The position numbers and the translations under genes are program-made. Of a stretch of 36,893 nucleotides of DNA, positions 18,365 through 25,765 are shown in pieces. The notes under the pieces are model-generated. The model searched no databases, was not told the DNA's origin, and saw nothing but the letters and a program-made list of their open reading frames with translations. This DNA comes from Prevotellaceae bacterium (GTDB taxonomy: Bacteria; Bacteroidota; Bacteroidia; Bacteroidales; Bacteroidaceae): the NCBI GenBank assembly GCA_022508665.1, contig JAFLUT010000012.1:1-36893 (forward strand), in the 5' to 3' direction. Every line of letters begins with the position of its first letter. Position 1 is the stretch's first letter.

Positions 18365-18503
18365 TTATATTTATGGTCATTCGTGGGCATTATATGGCAA
18401 TTCGTGTTCAAATAAACAACGTGAGTTCGGAACGAACTCACGCCTAAAAAGGTTTTTCAACATATAATGTCCATATAATGCCCACGAATGACCATAAATA
18501 TAA
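18365..18503. repeat. Perfect 33-bp inverted repeat with nested 10-bp hairpin
   Basis: Arms 18365-18397 and 18471-18503 are perfectly complementary over 33 bases. The 73-base centre contains a second perfect palindrome: 10-bp arms 18420-18429 and 18433-18442 around a 3-base loop. The sequence next to the inner ends of the arms is also partly complementary, as if the arms were once longer. The left arm begins 3 bases after the regulator stop codon. It could be a miniature mobile element, a BIME-like repeat, a terminator, or a small invertible segment. No Bacteroidetes promoter box was found in the centre. Confidence 0.9.
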
Positions 18504-18540
18504 AATATCATCTTCCCGAAAAATAACAAGTGGTTGGGGG

Positions 18541-18610
18541 CAAAAGCAGACAGCGGCTACCCCCCAAAAATAGATAGCCGTTGCCCCCAAAAGTGGACAA
18601 AAGGAGCAGT
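18541..18610. repeat. 24-base tandem array (about 3 units)
   Basis: Units start at 18541, 18565 and about 18588. The first two end in CCCCC and the second contains ATAGCCGTTGCCCC. Unit 1 shares AAAAGCAGACAGC with the unit at 36824, and the third resembles the AAAAGTGGACA unit at 36847, so both loci carry the same repeat family. The first two units are non-coding and 24 bases long, against 23 elsewhere. Confidence 0.7.
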
Positions 18611-18698
18611 TTGGGCAACACCCGAAACGTTCATCCAAACACTCTTACAACGTGTAAGACTTCTTCTCTTCTATATAGTCTATTTTTGTTTTTAATAG

Positions 18699-18731
18699 AA
18701 GCAGGGTGTGCTTGTGTGGCACACCCTGCTT
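18699..18731 (-). terminator. Terminator hairpin of the 1009-residue protein gene
   Basis: A perfect 13-bp stem (18699-18711 with 18719-18731) and a 7-base loop lie 48 bases beyond the stop codon of the minus-strand gene. No U-tract follows in that direction. Confidence 0.65.
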
Positions 18732-18779
18732 GGTTTATGATGCGATAGTTTTATCGCTTGTGTCGCTTGGTTGTGTGGG

Positions 18780-21700
18780 TTACTTCACGAGAACCTTAGT
18801 AACCTTGCCGTTAGAGTATTTAACAATGTTGATACCTTTCTGCAGAGAAGAAACCTTAGTTCCTGCGAGAGTGTAGATAGCCACTGGAGCAGATGCTGCG
18901 TCGTCAGCAGGTTCTACTGTATTGATGTCAGTTGCAATCTTCTCGCTCTTTGTGCCGAAGTATGTCAAATGGAAGTCGTCAGCCTTGAACCAGCCATTTG
19001 CAGTAACCTTGATTTCGAGTTCAGCGCCTTCTTTAAGCACGAAGATGTTGGTTACTTTGTGGCCAATGTTCTTTGGACCTACAACCAATACGTTTTCTTC
19101 CTCTTCTTCATCCTCGTCTACCTCTGCTGGCTCGTCGTCTTCTGTTGCCTCATCGTCGCTTTCAAGAGCAGGAACAGTGATAGTAGCCTTAGACTTTCTG
19201 TGAGTGTTAGTTTCGAGGCTGATTTCATTACCTGCATCACCTGCTACAAGGGCAGAAACTTCGTATGTACCTGCTGGGAGACCTGCGATAGTCTGTGCCA
19301 ACCAGAAGCCACCGCTTGGTACGCTGCCGTTCCATGTGTTGAATACATAATAGCCGTCAGCGTTCTCTACGTAGTAAGTGCCGTAGCCTGTGATTCTCAC
19401 CTCGCCTGTCTCTACACCGCTTTCGTCCTTTACTTTCTCTGTAGCGTAGATTGGAGTGCGCTCGCCTTCTACATCCTCAAACACTCGTGCAACCTTTGTG
19501 TCGCCAGAAGCGGCTGTGTTGTATGTCCAGCCAGTGATTGTCTTCACCTCATCGCCGTCATCCTCGAAACTTGGGTTAACGATAGCCCCAGTCATGTCGA
19601 ATGGTTCTGCGTCAGAAGCATTTTCGTAACCTGTTGGAATTCTCAAGAAACCTGCAACATACTTAATCTTCTCTATCAATGCTCTGAGCTCGTCTGTTGT
19701 CAAGTTGTCTGGGTCGCCTATTTCATCTTGCAAATCGTTGTATGCAGCCTCTTGCTCATCGCTCAAACCTTCCTCTGAGTATTCAGCATAAACTTCCTCG
19801 AGGTTTTCTTGAGCAGCAAGGAATTCTGCATATACAGCAATGTTTGCCTTTGCATCAGCAAATGCCTTGTTGAAAGCCTTCAGAGCATCCCACATCACTT
19901 CAACATCGCCAGTCTTTTCAGAAGCGATAGCCGCAGCCATCTTTGATGTGAGTGCATTGAATGCAGCAGTAGTCATAGTTTCACCAACTGTATAGCCGCC
20001 GAGGTCTTCTTCCTCACCGTTCAGAGCCATGAATGCTTGAGCCGCAGGTGTGAGTGCGTCAATAGTTTTTGTAACGCTCTCCTGTGTCTTACCTTCGTAA
20101 GTGAGAGTGAAGTTAGACCAAAGTACCCAGTGAGCATTTACACCATTAGATGTGAGACCAACTTTCATTGTGCCACCTTCAACGAGACCGTATGTCTTCT
20201 GCTCATAGCGACCATAGCGGAATGCATAAGATGCACCTGACATACCGTTTGGAACGTAGTTTGTTTCACCTGCAATATCCAACGTAGAGTCGTGGTTGGT
20301 TGTTCCATTGGTATTGGTATAATCTTCGGCTACATCACCTTCGATAAAGCAGTTTACATAATTTTCGGCTTTACTTTGTGGCATAGCATCGTCTGCAATG
20401 CTTTGAACATTAGTCTGGAAGTCATTCATGAAAAGATAAGTTTTTGTTTCTTTAGGCCATGATTCAAAATTTGCAATTTCTCCCGGACGCTCGAAAGCAT
20501 TACAAGCGATAGAATATATACCGTCTGGAACATTGCTAACAGTCTGAGAAACATCTACAGTACCACCGTAACGTTCAACACATGGGAAATCTTTCAAACC
20601 GCCTGCTGTACCTGCACTGTAAGTCCAACCCGTGAAACCATTATCAAACTTAGGATTGACGAGCAAGTCTGATACGTCTATGCCAGGTGCCATGCTATTT
20701 CTGAGGGTCTCAGTGATGAGTTTCTCAACCCACTCTTTTTCTGCTGCAAGTTCATCATTTGTAAGTGTCCTTGTATCAAGGATGTAGATAGCAGAACCGT
20801 TAGGGAATGCGTTTGCTCCGTTTGGTTCTTCGTTGTCACTGATATATGCTTGGAGACGCATAACATATTCGCCATCCAGTTGGAGAACCTTGTTGTTGCT
20901 CACTTCATTCTCGATATAGTTGCGGAATGCAGCGTATGCATTAACAGACTCTTGAGCGGCTTCGATTGCCCTCTTCAATGTCTGAGTTGCAGCAACGATT
21001 TGGTCTCTTGTTGCATTGTTTGGGTCAAAGTTTGTTGCATCTTTGAGCGCTTGCAGCACTGCAACATTCATTTCGCCATCATACATTTCCTCTGCCTCTG
21101 CTTTTGCTTTGGTGAACTCGTTGATGTAATCCTGCAGTTCATACTTGTAGAGTTTCACTGGACCGAGAATACACCAAGAGTTGTAAGTGTTAATGTAGCC
21201 TTTGAAGCCAATGTCTAACGTTGTTTCTTTGTCGAGGTCAAAGTCGAACTCGTTGCTCCATTTTCCATTATAGAATGCGTTAGCGGCTTTGTTTATATCT
21301 GCGCTACCAGTCCAACCATTAAGCACGTTTGAAGGTGCATCATAAACACCCTGCTCCTTGATGTCTCCTGCAAAGATAAAAGCCTTGGTGCTAAGATGTA
21401 CTTGGCCGTCGTCTGTACGACCGTTACCCTCACGATAGAAAGCGTTAACAGCGAGACGGTAGTTACCTGCTGGCAATGTGACTTTCTGTGTGAAGTGGAA
21501 GTTCTGAGTAAATCCCAATTCTGTTTTGCCATCTTTTACGGCACCTGCAACCCATGTGTGAAAGAACTCTATGACAGGTACCTCTGTATTATTGCCAGTT
21601 GTTTTGGCTTGGTAGTACAAACTGTCACCTGCGGCATTTTTTACTCCGTCGTTTTTCGTTCCTGCCAATGGGTCTCCCATGTCCCAACCTTCCAACGACG

Positions 21701-21809
21701 ACAGGTCAGCATTTTGCAAATACTGGTCTGTGATGTCTGTTTGTGCATGGGCGTTGAATCCCAAAGCACTGGCGGCTAATGCCACCACAAAAAGTAGTCT
21801 TCTTTTCAT
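18780..21809 (-). CDS. Large secreted modular protein with galactose-binding-like domains
   Basis: A 1009-residue exported protein of unknown function. Residues 1-22 are a signal peptide. Three related beta-rich modules are visible, each with an 'N-x-FDNGFTGW / GW-Y' opening and a closing 'F-LTY' strand: about 30-228, 385-575 and 745-955. They resemble carbohydrate-binding galactose-binding-like folds. Helical FIVAR-like segments separate them (about 230-300 and 590-740). Module 3 is interrupted near residues 884-904 by an almost purely Asp/Glu run. The last ~35 residues (AIYTLAGTKVSSLQKGIN then KVTKVLVK) resemble Prevotella C-terminal sorting tails used by type IX secretion. No catalytic motif was recognised; surface glycan binding or adhesion is an inference. 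It may share a transcript with the small peptide genes upstream. Confidence 0.8.
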   Translation of the reverse strand: MKRRLLFVVALAASALGFNAHAQTDITDQYLQNADLSSLEGWDMGDPLAGTKNDGVKNAAGDSLYYQAKTTGNNTEVPVIEFFHTWVAGAVKDGKTELGFTQNFHFTQKVTLPAGNYRLAVNAFYREGNGRTDDGQVHLSTKAFIFAGDIKEQGVYDAPSNVLNGWTGSADINKAANAFYNGKWSNEFDFDLDKETTLDIGFKGYINTYNSWCILGPVKLYKYELQDYINEFTKAKAEAEEMYDGEMNVAVLQALKDATNFDPNNATRDQIVAATQTLKRAIEAAQESVNAYAAFRNYIENEVSNNKVLQLDGEYVMRLQAYISDNEEPNGANAFPNGSAIYILDTRTLTNDELAAEKEWVEKLITETLRNSMAPGIDVSDLLVNPKFDNGFTGWTYSAGTAGGLKDFPCVERYGGTVDVSQTVSNVPDGIYSIACNAFERPGEIANFESWPKETKTYLFMNDFQTNVQSIADDAMPQSKAENYVNCFIEGDVAEDYTNTNGTTNHDSTLDIAGETNYVPNGMSGASYAFRYGRYEQKTYGLVEGGTMKVGLTSNGVNAHWVLWSNFTLTYEGKTQESVTKTIDALTPAAQAFMALNGEEEDLGGYTVGETMTTAAFNALTSKMAAAIASEKTGDVEVMWDALKAFNKAFADAKANIAVYAEFLAAQENLEEVYAEYSEEGLSDEQEAAYNDLQDEIGDPDNLTTDELRALIEKIKYVAGFLRIPTGYENASDAEPFDMTGAIVNPSFEDDGDEVKTITGWTYNTAASGDTKVARVFEDVEGERTPIYATEKVKDESGVETGEVRITGYGTYYVENADGYYVFNTWNGSVPSGGFWLAQTIAGLPAGTYEVSALVAGDAGNEISLETNTHRKSKATITVPALESDDEATEDDEPAEVDEDEEEEENVLVVGPKNIGHKVTNIFVLKEGAELEIKVTANGWFKADDFHLTYFGTKSEKIATDINTVEPADDAASAPVAIYTLAGTKVSSLQKGINIVKYSNGKVTKVLVK

Positions 21810-21850
21810 TGTTAATAATAATTTTGGTTAATTAAAAAATTGTTTGTTAA

Positions 21851-21858
21851 TAAGTTTG
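21851..21858 (+). promoter_or_regulatory. Possible antisense promoter box
   Basis: TAAGTTTG matches TAnnTTTG on the strand opposite the peptide genes. The nearest upstream TTTTG (21822-21826) is 24 bases away, longer than the usual 19-21, so support is weak. If real, its RNA would run antisense across both peptides. Confidence 0.25.
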
Positions 21859-21972
21859 TTTCTTAGGTTTTATTGTCTATTTGTTTTTTGTGTTCTATTT
21901 CTTCTCCCCCTCCCTTGGTTACATCCCACATAAACTTTGCTAACTCACTCAACGTTCTGGAAGAAAAAAAGT

Positions 21973-22077
21973 TCAAGCTCGTTTCTTCTTACGGTTAATA
22001 CTGTCTATTACAACAAGAATGATGCTAATGATTAAAATCATCAATATCGGTAATGACCCCCAAAATACTCTCATCAT
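21973..22077 (-). CDS. Small hydrophobic peptide 2 (34 residues)
   Basis: Predicted single-helix membrane peptide. After MMRVFWG comes about 19 hydrophobic residues, then IDSINRKKKRA, a basic tail that should stay in the cytoplasm. The tail and the position of the helix match peptide 1 just upstream, so the two are probably duplicates. Its first ATG overlaps the stop codon of peptide 1 as ATGA, the classic layout for translational coupling; the second in-frame ATG follows directly. No known family was recognised. The shape recalls type I toxin or regulatory membrane peptides, but nothing in the sequence proves this. It lies 163 bases before the 1009-residue protein gene. Confidence 0.6.
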   Translation of the reverse strand: MMRVFWGSLPILMILIISIILVVIDSINRKKKRA

Positions 22078-22181
22078 ACTGTCTTTTTCTTTTTATTGTT
22101 TATACTGTCTATTATAATCTCAACAATAACAATTGCAACAATTATTGATATTACGACTAATCCATAATTTATATTATTCAT
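22074..22181 (-). CDS. Small hydrophobic peptide 1 (35 residues)
   Basis: Predicted single-helix membrane peptide: a short polar start (MNNINYG), about 18 aliphatic residues, one glutamate, then IIIDSINNKKKKTV. The IDSIN-N/R-KKK ending is shared with peptide 2, evidence that both frames are under selection as proteins. AAGGAAG lies 4 bases before the ATG and could act as a ribosome binding site, unusual in this phylum. Its ATG overlaps the TGA of a decayed upstream frame, and its own TGA overlaps the ATG of peptide 2, so the three copies form a chain of 4-base overlaps. Function is unknown. Confidence 0.6.
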   Translation of the reverse strand: MNNINYGLVVISIIVAIVIVEIIIDSINNKKKKTV

Positions 22182-22262
22182 ACACTTCCTTTCTTTTTGC
22201 GGTTAATGTAATCTATTACCGAATCTTATAAATATCGGTAGTAATCCCCACAATTCGTTTAT
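22178..22262 (-). pseudogene. Decayed third copy of the small membrane peptide
   Basis: One frame begins with WGLLPIF, like FWGSLPIL of peptide 2; a second frame ends VIDYINRKKKGSV, like the tails of peptides 1 and 2, and its TGA overlaps the ATG of peptide 1. The two halves are in different frames, a TAA separates them, no ATG starts the first, and much of the membrane helix is missing. A small deletion plus frameshift is the simplest reading. Confidence 0.5.
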
Positions 22263-22303
22263 ATTGTAGTGTTAGTTTCGCAGTTAGTATAGGTTAATTT
22301 TTG

Positions 22304-22336
22304 CAAATATAGACAAAAAGGGATGTATTCGCAAAA
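22304..22336 (-). promoter_or_regulatory. Promoter of the small-peptide operon
   Basis: On the minus strand TTTTGC (22336-22331) and TATATTTG (22311-22304) are separated by 19 bases, a near-ideal Bacteroidetes promoter. Transcription would begin near 22297 and pass the decayed copy, both peptides, and perhaps the 1009-residue protein gene, for which no nearer promoter was found. Confidence 0.7.
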
Positions 22337-22419
22337 TAAAAAGTGTTAAAAATGATGTAAAAGCAGGAAAAAGGTGCGTTTTGTATATTGGAGTGATGTA
22401 ATCGGGGGGAGATGTATAG

Positions 22420-23604
22420 TCAGAAGAGTTTTCTAATGTCCATGGAGAGGAAATCTTCTGCGGTGATGCCTCCATTGCCTACAATCAGGGCTGTATGGGG
22501 CGTGAATGCGGCTTTGAATGTCTCTAATCCTTTTGTGCTTTTCTCGGCGCTGCTCTTTACTTCTATCGCTACGAGCGAGCCTTTTTTGCGCAGCACGAAA
22601 TCGACTTCGTCGTTGCGTTCTCGCCAATAGAACACCTCGAAGCGATGCACAAATGCTTGGCTGATGATGTAGGCTCCAATGCCCGACTCAAATATGTGTC
22701 CCCATGCTTTGCGGTCGAGTGTGGCTTGCTCAAAGGTGTGGGGGCTGTAGATAGTTTTCAGTGCGTTGTTATAGACTTGAAATTTGGGAATGCTCTGTTT
22801 TCTTCGGGCTGTGTCGACACTATATTTCTGCAATCCGTCGAGCATGCCTGATTCGTTAAGCAGGTTGATGTATCCTGCCAGTGTTGTGGTGTTGCCTGCG
22901 TCTTGTAGTGAGCCTAACATCTTGTTGAGTGAGAGCAGTTGTCCTGAGTATGCTGCGCCTAACTCGAATGTTTGCCTCAGCAGTGCAGGTTTGCCGACAG
23001 GGGTGTCCATTAGGATGTCTTTGTTTATGGTTGTTTCGACAATGGCTGATTGAACATATTGCTGGTAGCGGTCGTCGTCGGCGATGAGCGCTGCTGCGCC
23101 CGGATAGCCTCCGTAGAACAGGTACTGGTTGAGCGTGTATCCGAAGCAGTCGTGCATTTCGGTGTAACTCCAATGTGTCATGCGGATTTCTTCAAATCGT
23201 CCTCCGAGGGATTCGGACAGCCCTTTTTCTAACAGTACTCGGCTGCTGCCAAGCAGGAGGACTTTTATGTGGCGGTCGTGGAAGGTGTCATCATCCCACT
23301 CTTTCTTTACGGCTTCGCTCCAGTTGGCTATTTTCTGGATTTCGTCAATCACGAGGATGATGCTTTCCAATTCTTTGTTGTCTTGCAGTCTGCGCACGCT
23401 TTCCCAGCAGTTGGCAATCCATGCGCCGTCGCTGGCTGGCACGTTGTCTGCGGAGAAGAACTGGTAGGGTGCGTCAATCTCTTGCAGCACCTGCTTCACG
23501 ACGGTGGATTTTCCTACCTGTCGAGGTCCCATTACAACTTGAATGAACTTTCTCGGCTCTTTCAGCCTGTCTCTAATAACTTGATATTCAGCCCTTTTAT
23601 ACAT
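22420..23604 (-). CDS. AAA-type ATPase with DUF4143 C-terminus
   Basis: A 394-residue protein of the large, uncharacterised bacterial ATPase group that pairs an N-terminal P-loop domain with DUF4143. Walker A GPRQVGKS is at 26-33; Walker B ILVIDEIQK ends at Asp87-Glu88. The middle has the YPGAAAL segment typical of the group, followed by helical DUF4143 sequence. The C-terminus carries NDEVDFVLRKKG then AIEVKSS, an E/D...D...ExK pattern like a PD-(D/E)XK nuclease remnant. Such genes are usually solitary and variable between strains; their role is unknown, with defence or toxin-antitoxin links suggested but unproven. It has its own promoter with a palindromic operator-like site. Confidence 0.85.
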   Translation of the reverse strand: MYKRAEYQVIRDRLKEPRKFIQVVMGPRQVGKSTVVKQVLQEIDAPYQFFSADNVPASDGAWIANCWESVRRLQDNKELESIILVIDEIQKIANWSEAVKKEWDDDTFHDRHIKVLLLGSSRVLLEKGLSESLGGRFEEIRMTHWSYTEMHDCFGYTLNQYLFYGGYPGAAALIADDDRYQQYVQSAIVETTINKDILMDTPVGKPALLRQTFELGAAYSGQLLSLNKMLGSLQDAGNTTTLAGYINLLNESGMLDGLQKYSVDTARRKQSIPKFQVYNNALKTIYSPHTFEQATLDRKAWGHIFESGIGAYIISQAFVHRFEVFYWRERNDEVDFVLRKKGSLVAIEVKSSAEKSTKGLETFKAAFTPHTALIVGNGGITAEDFLSMDIRKLF

Positions 23605-23613
23605 ATCTTTACA

Positions 23614-23648
23614 TTTTACTCAATGCGCTGAGTATTTTTACTCAATGC
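23614..23648. repeat. 13-bp direct repeat with central palindrome in the ATPase gene leader
   Basis: TTTTACTCAATGC occurs at 23614-23626 and 23636-23648, 22 bases apart, and ACTCA-ATGCGC-TGAGT forms a short palindrome between them. It overlaps the leader and -7 box of the DUF4143 ATPase gene, so it may be a regulator binding site. Confidence 0.55.
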
Positions 23649-23683
23649 AAATATAAGGAACATTTGTTGAGAAAACAAATGTT
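23648..23683 (-). promoter_or_regulatory. Promoter and operator-like palindrome of the DUF4143 ATPase gene
   Basis: TATATTTG (23655-23648) and TTTG (23679-23676) are 20 bases apart on the minus strand. A perfect 10-bp inverted repeat, AACATTTGTT/AACAAATGTT (23659-23668 and 23674-23683, 5-base centre), covers the -33 box and spacer. A repressor dimer bound there would block transcription. Confidence 0.65.
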
Positions 23684-23725
23684 GACGTAAGAAATGTTCA
23701 TGCGTGTGCAGAAATGAGTGTATAG

Positions 23726-25744
23726 TCAGAGTGGGTCGACATCGTAATAGATGTTGAGGTTTTTGGCTATGGGCTGTGCGGTGAGTTGGTGTTGTATGGC
23801 GAGGAGGGCTTGGCGCACTTGGTCGATAGGGGCTTGGTGTTCAAGTTTGAGCATTATTTTGCGGATGTGGAGGGAGTGGATGCGAGAGACGGGGGGGCAG
23901 TCGGGACCGAGGATGCGGTCGCCGAAGACGGTGCGGAGGCGCTGGCCGAGGTCGGCGGCGAGGTGGTCGAGCAGACGGCTGTCACGGTGGCGGAGGTAGA
24001 TGCAGATGAGGCGGCAGAAGGGGGGATAGCGGAAGAGTTGGCGCTCGGACATCTGGGTGAGGAACATCTGCCAGTAGTCGCCTGCGGTTATCTGACGGAT
24101 GATGTCGCTGTTGGCGGAGCGTGTCTGGAGGATGACGTGTCCGGGGCGGTTTTTGCGCCCTGCGCGTCCTGCCACTTGGCTGAGGGTCTGGAAGGCGCGC
24201 TCGTGGCTGCGGAAGTCGGGGAGGTTGAGCATGAGGTCGGCGTCGAGGATGCCTACTACGGAGACGTTGTCGAAGTCGAGTCCTTTGGTGACCATTTGCG
24301 TGCCGATGAGTATGTCGGCACGGTGGTGGGCGAAGGCGTCGATGATGCGCTCGTGTTGCAGACGTGTCTTGGCGGTGTCGAGGTCCATGCGTAGGGCGGT
24401 GGCGTGGGGGAAGAGGGTGGGGATGAGGTCTTCTATCTTCTCTGTGCCTGTGCCTATGCTGTCGAATTTCTGTTCTTCGCATGCCGGGCATTGTGTGGGT
24501 ATGCGTGTGGTGTAGCCGCAGTAGTGGCATGTGAGGGTGGAGACTTTGCGGTGGAGTGTGAGGGTCACGTCGCAGTGTGGGCAGCGTGGCACCCATCCGC
24601 ACTGGTGGCACTGGATGAAGTTGGCGAAGCCTCGGCGGTTTTGGAAGAGTATGATTTGCTCGTTGCGGCTGAGGGCGTCGCTGATGACTTCGATGAGGCG
24701 CGGTGAGAATGGGCCTTTCATCAGTTTCTTTCTTTTGGCTTCTTTGGTGTCGACCACTTCGATTGTGGGGAGTTGCATGTCGCGGTAGCGCTGTGTGAGC
24801 GTGACGTAGCCGTAGCGCTGCTTGTGGGCGAGGTGGAAGACTTCGAAACTGGGTGTGGCTGTGCCGAGCAGTGTCTTGGCTCCGCACATGTGTGCGAGCA
24901 TAATGGCTGCGTTGCGTGCGTGGTAGCGTGGGGCTGGCTCTTGCTGCTTGTAGGTCTGCTCATGCTCTTCGTCGACGATGATGAGTCCGAGCCGCTGAAA
25001 GGGGAGGAAGATGCTGGAGCGTACGCCGAGCATGAGCATGTGGGGATGGGGGGATGCTTGTCGGCGGTAGATGTCGAGACGCTGTGCGTCGGTGAATTTG
25101 GAATGATACACTCCCATTTGGTCTCCGAAGACGTGACGGAGGCGGTTGGTTATCTGTGTGGTGAGGGCTATTTCGGGCAGGAGGTACAGCACTTGTTTGC
25201 CTTGGCTGATGCATTTCTGTATGAGGTGCATGTATATCTCTGTCTTGCCCGATGATGTCACGCCATGCAGGAGAGTGACGTTTTTGGTCTGGAAGGATGC
25301 CTCAATCTCTTGCATTGCTGTCTGCTGGGCGAGGCTGAGGGGATTGAGTGTGTGGGCGGTCTGGTCGGCCGTTTCGCTGTTGCGTTTTTGTCGCTTCTTG
25401 CTTGTTTCGCGCAGGGCTGCGTCGTCTTTGGGCTTCATTGCTCCGGGCAGTGCCGCTTTCATGACGTCGCCGAGTGGGCAGATGTAGTATTTGGCTATCC
25501 ACTGCCAGAAGGTGAACTGCTGCTCGCTGACAACGGGGCTGTCGTCGAGCGCTTCGATGATGTCTTTCACTTCTATGCCTTGGGGCTGGCGGTGGTGGGT
25601 GGCGATGACTACGCCTGTGTAGATTTTGCTTTTGCCGAATGGCACAACAACTCGACAGCCTCGCATAACTCTTGTCTCCATGTGGGGAGGAACGAGGTAT
25701 GTGAAGCTGTCGAATGGTACTGGCAGTATGACGTCGGCAAACAT
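23726..25744 (-). CDS. priA: Primosomal protein N' (replication restart helicase), compact form
   Basis: A DEAH-type 3'-5' helicase that reloads the replisome at stalled forks. Residues 1-100 are the 3'-DNA-binding domain. Walker A GVTSSGKT is at 161-168 and the DEEH box at 258-261. Eight cysteines in CHQCGW, CPHCD, CHYCG and CPACEE form the two zinc sites. The protein is 672 residues, shorter than E. coli PriA (732), and its Walker A lies about 65 residues earlier. Between the first domain and the helicase there are only ~35 polar residues, so the winged-helix domain seems missing. It follows the beta-barrel gene by 21 bases, so the two are probably cotranscribed. Confidence 0.93.
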   Translation of the reverse strand: MFADVILPVPFDSFTYLVPPHMETRVMRGCRVVVPFGKSKIYTGVVIATHHRQPQGIEVKDIIEALDDSPVVSEQQFTFWQWIAKYYICPLGDVMKAALPGAMKPKDDAALRETSKKRQKRNSETADQTAHTLNPLSLAQQTAMQEIEASFQTKNVTLLHGVTSSGKTEIYMHLIQKCISQGKQVLYLLPEIALTTQITNRLRHVFGDQMGVYHSKFTDAQRLDIYRRQASPHPHMLMLGVRSSIFLPFQRLGLIIVDEEHEQTYKQQEPAPRYHARNAAIMLAHMCGAKTLLGTATPSFEVFHLAHKQRYGYVTLTQRYRDMQLPTIEVVDTKEAKRKKLMKGPFSPRLIEVISDALSRNEQIILFQNRRGFANFIQCHQCGWVPRCPHCDVTLTLHRKVSTLTCHYCGYTTRIPTQCPACEEQKFDSIGTGTEKIEDLIPTLFPHATALRMDLDTAKTRLQHERIIDAFAHHRADILIGTQMVTKGLDFDNVSVVGILDADLMLNLPDFRSHERAFQTLSQVAGRAGRKNRPGHVILQTRSANSDIIRQITAGDYWQMFLTQMSERQLFRYPPFCRLICIYLRHRDSRLLDHLAADLGQRLRTVFGDRILGPDCPPVSRIHSLHIRKIMLKLEHQAPIDQVRQALLAIQHQLTAQPIAKNLNIYYDVDPL

Positions 25745-25765
25745 GTGTTCCCTATGCGTCGGGAT

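Larger units (their letters stand above)
18363..18779. other. Convergent intergenic region rich in repeats
   Basis: No gene of any length is supported. Contents in order: a perfect 33-bp inverted repeat with a nested hairpin, a short 24-base tandem array, an AT-rich stretch, and a terminator hairpin for the large minus-strand gene. Details are in the separate entries. Confidence 0.7.
21810..22419. other. AT-rich region upstream of the 1009-residue protein gene, with small genes
   Basis: This stretch looks empty at ordinary ORF size limits. It contains a canonical promoter (22304-22336), a decayed peptide copy, two short overlapping membrane-peptide genes, and a ~160-base leader before the large gene. 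A possible plus-strand promoter box lies at 21851. No other gene was seen between 22337 and 22419. Confidence 0.65.

Noticed and set aside
18398-18470. Invertible promoter between the 33-bp repeats
   Set aside because: No TAnnTTTG box in either orientation of the centre, no recombinase gene nearby, and converging genes on both sides; kept only as one option in the repeat finding.
18363-18779. Replication origin with DnaA boxes
   Set aside because: Despite the nearby composition switch and AT-rich stretches, I found no convincing TTATCCACA-type cluster here or at 21.8-22.4 kb, and no dnaA gene.
21973-22181. 'Smalltalk' family small proteins
   Set aside because: Those are similarly short Bacteroidales peptides but, as I know them, start MKK-TW and end near a cysteine; the peptides here have a lysine-rich tail and no cysteine.
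23982-24887. 301-codon open frame inside priA, same strand but another frame
   Set aside because: Extreme Arg/His/Pro composition, no start context, and priA motifs run through the correct frame without a break.
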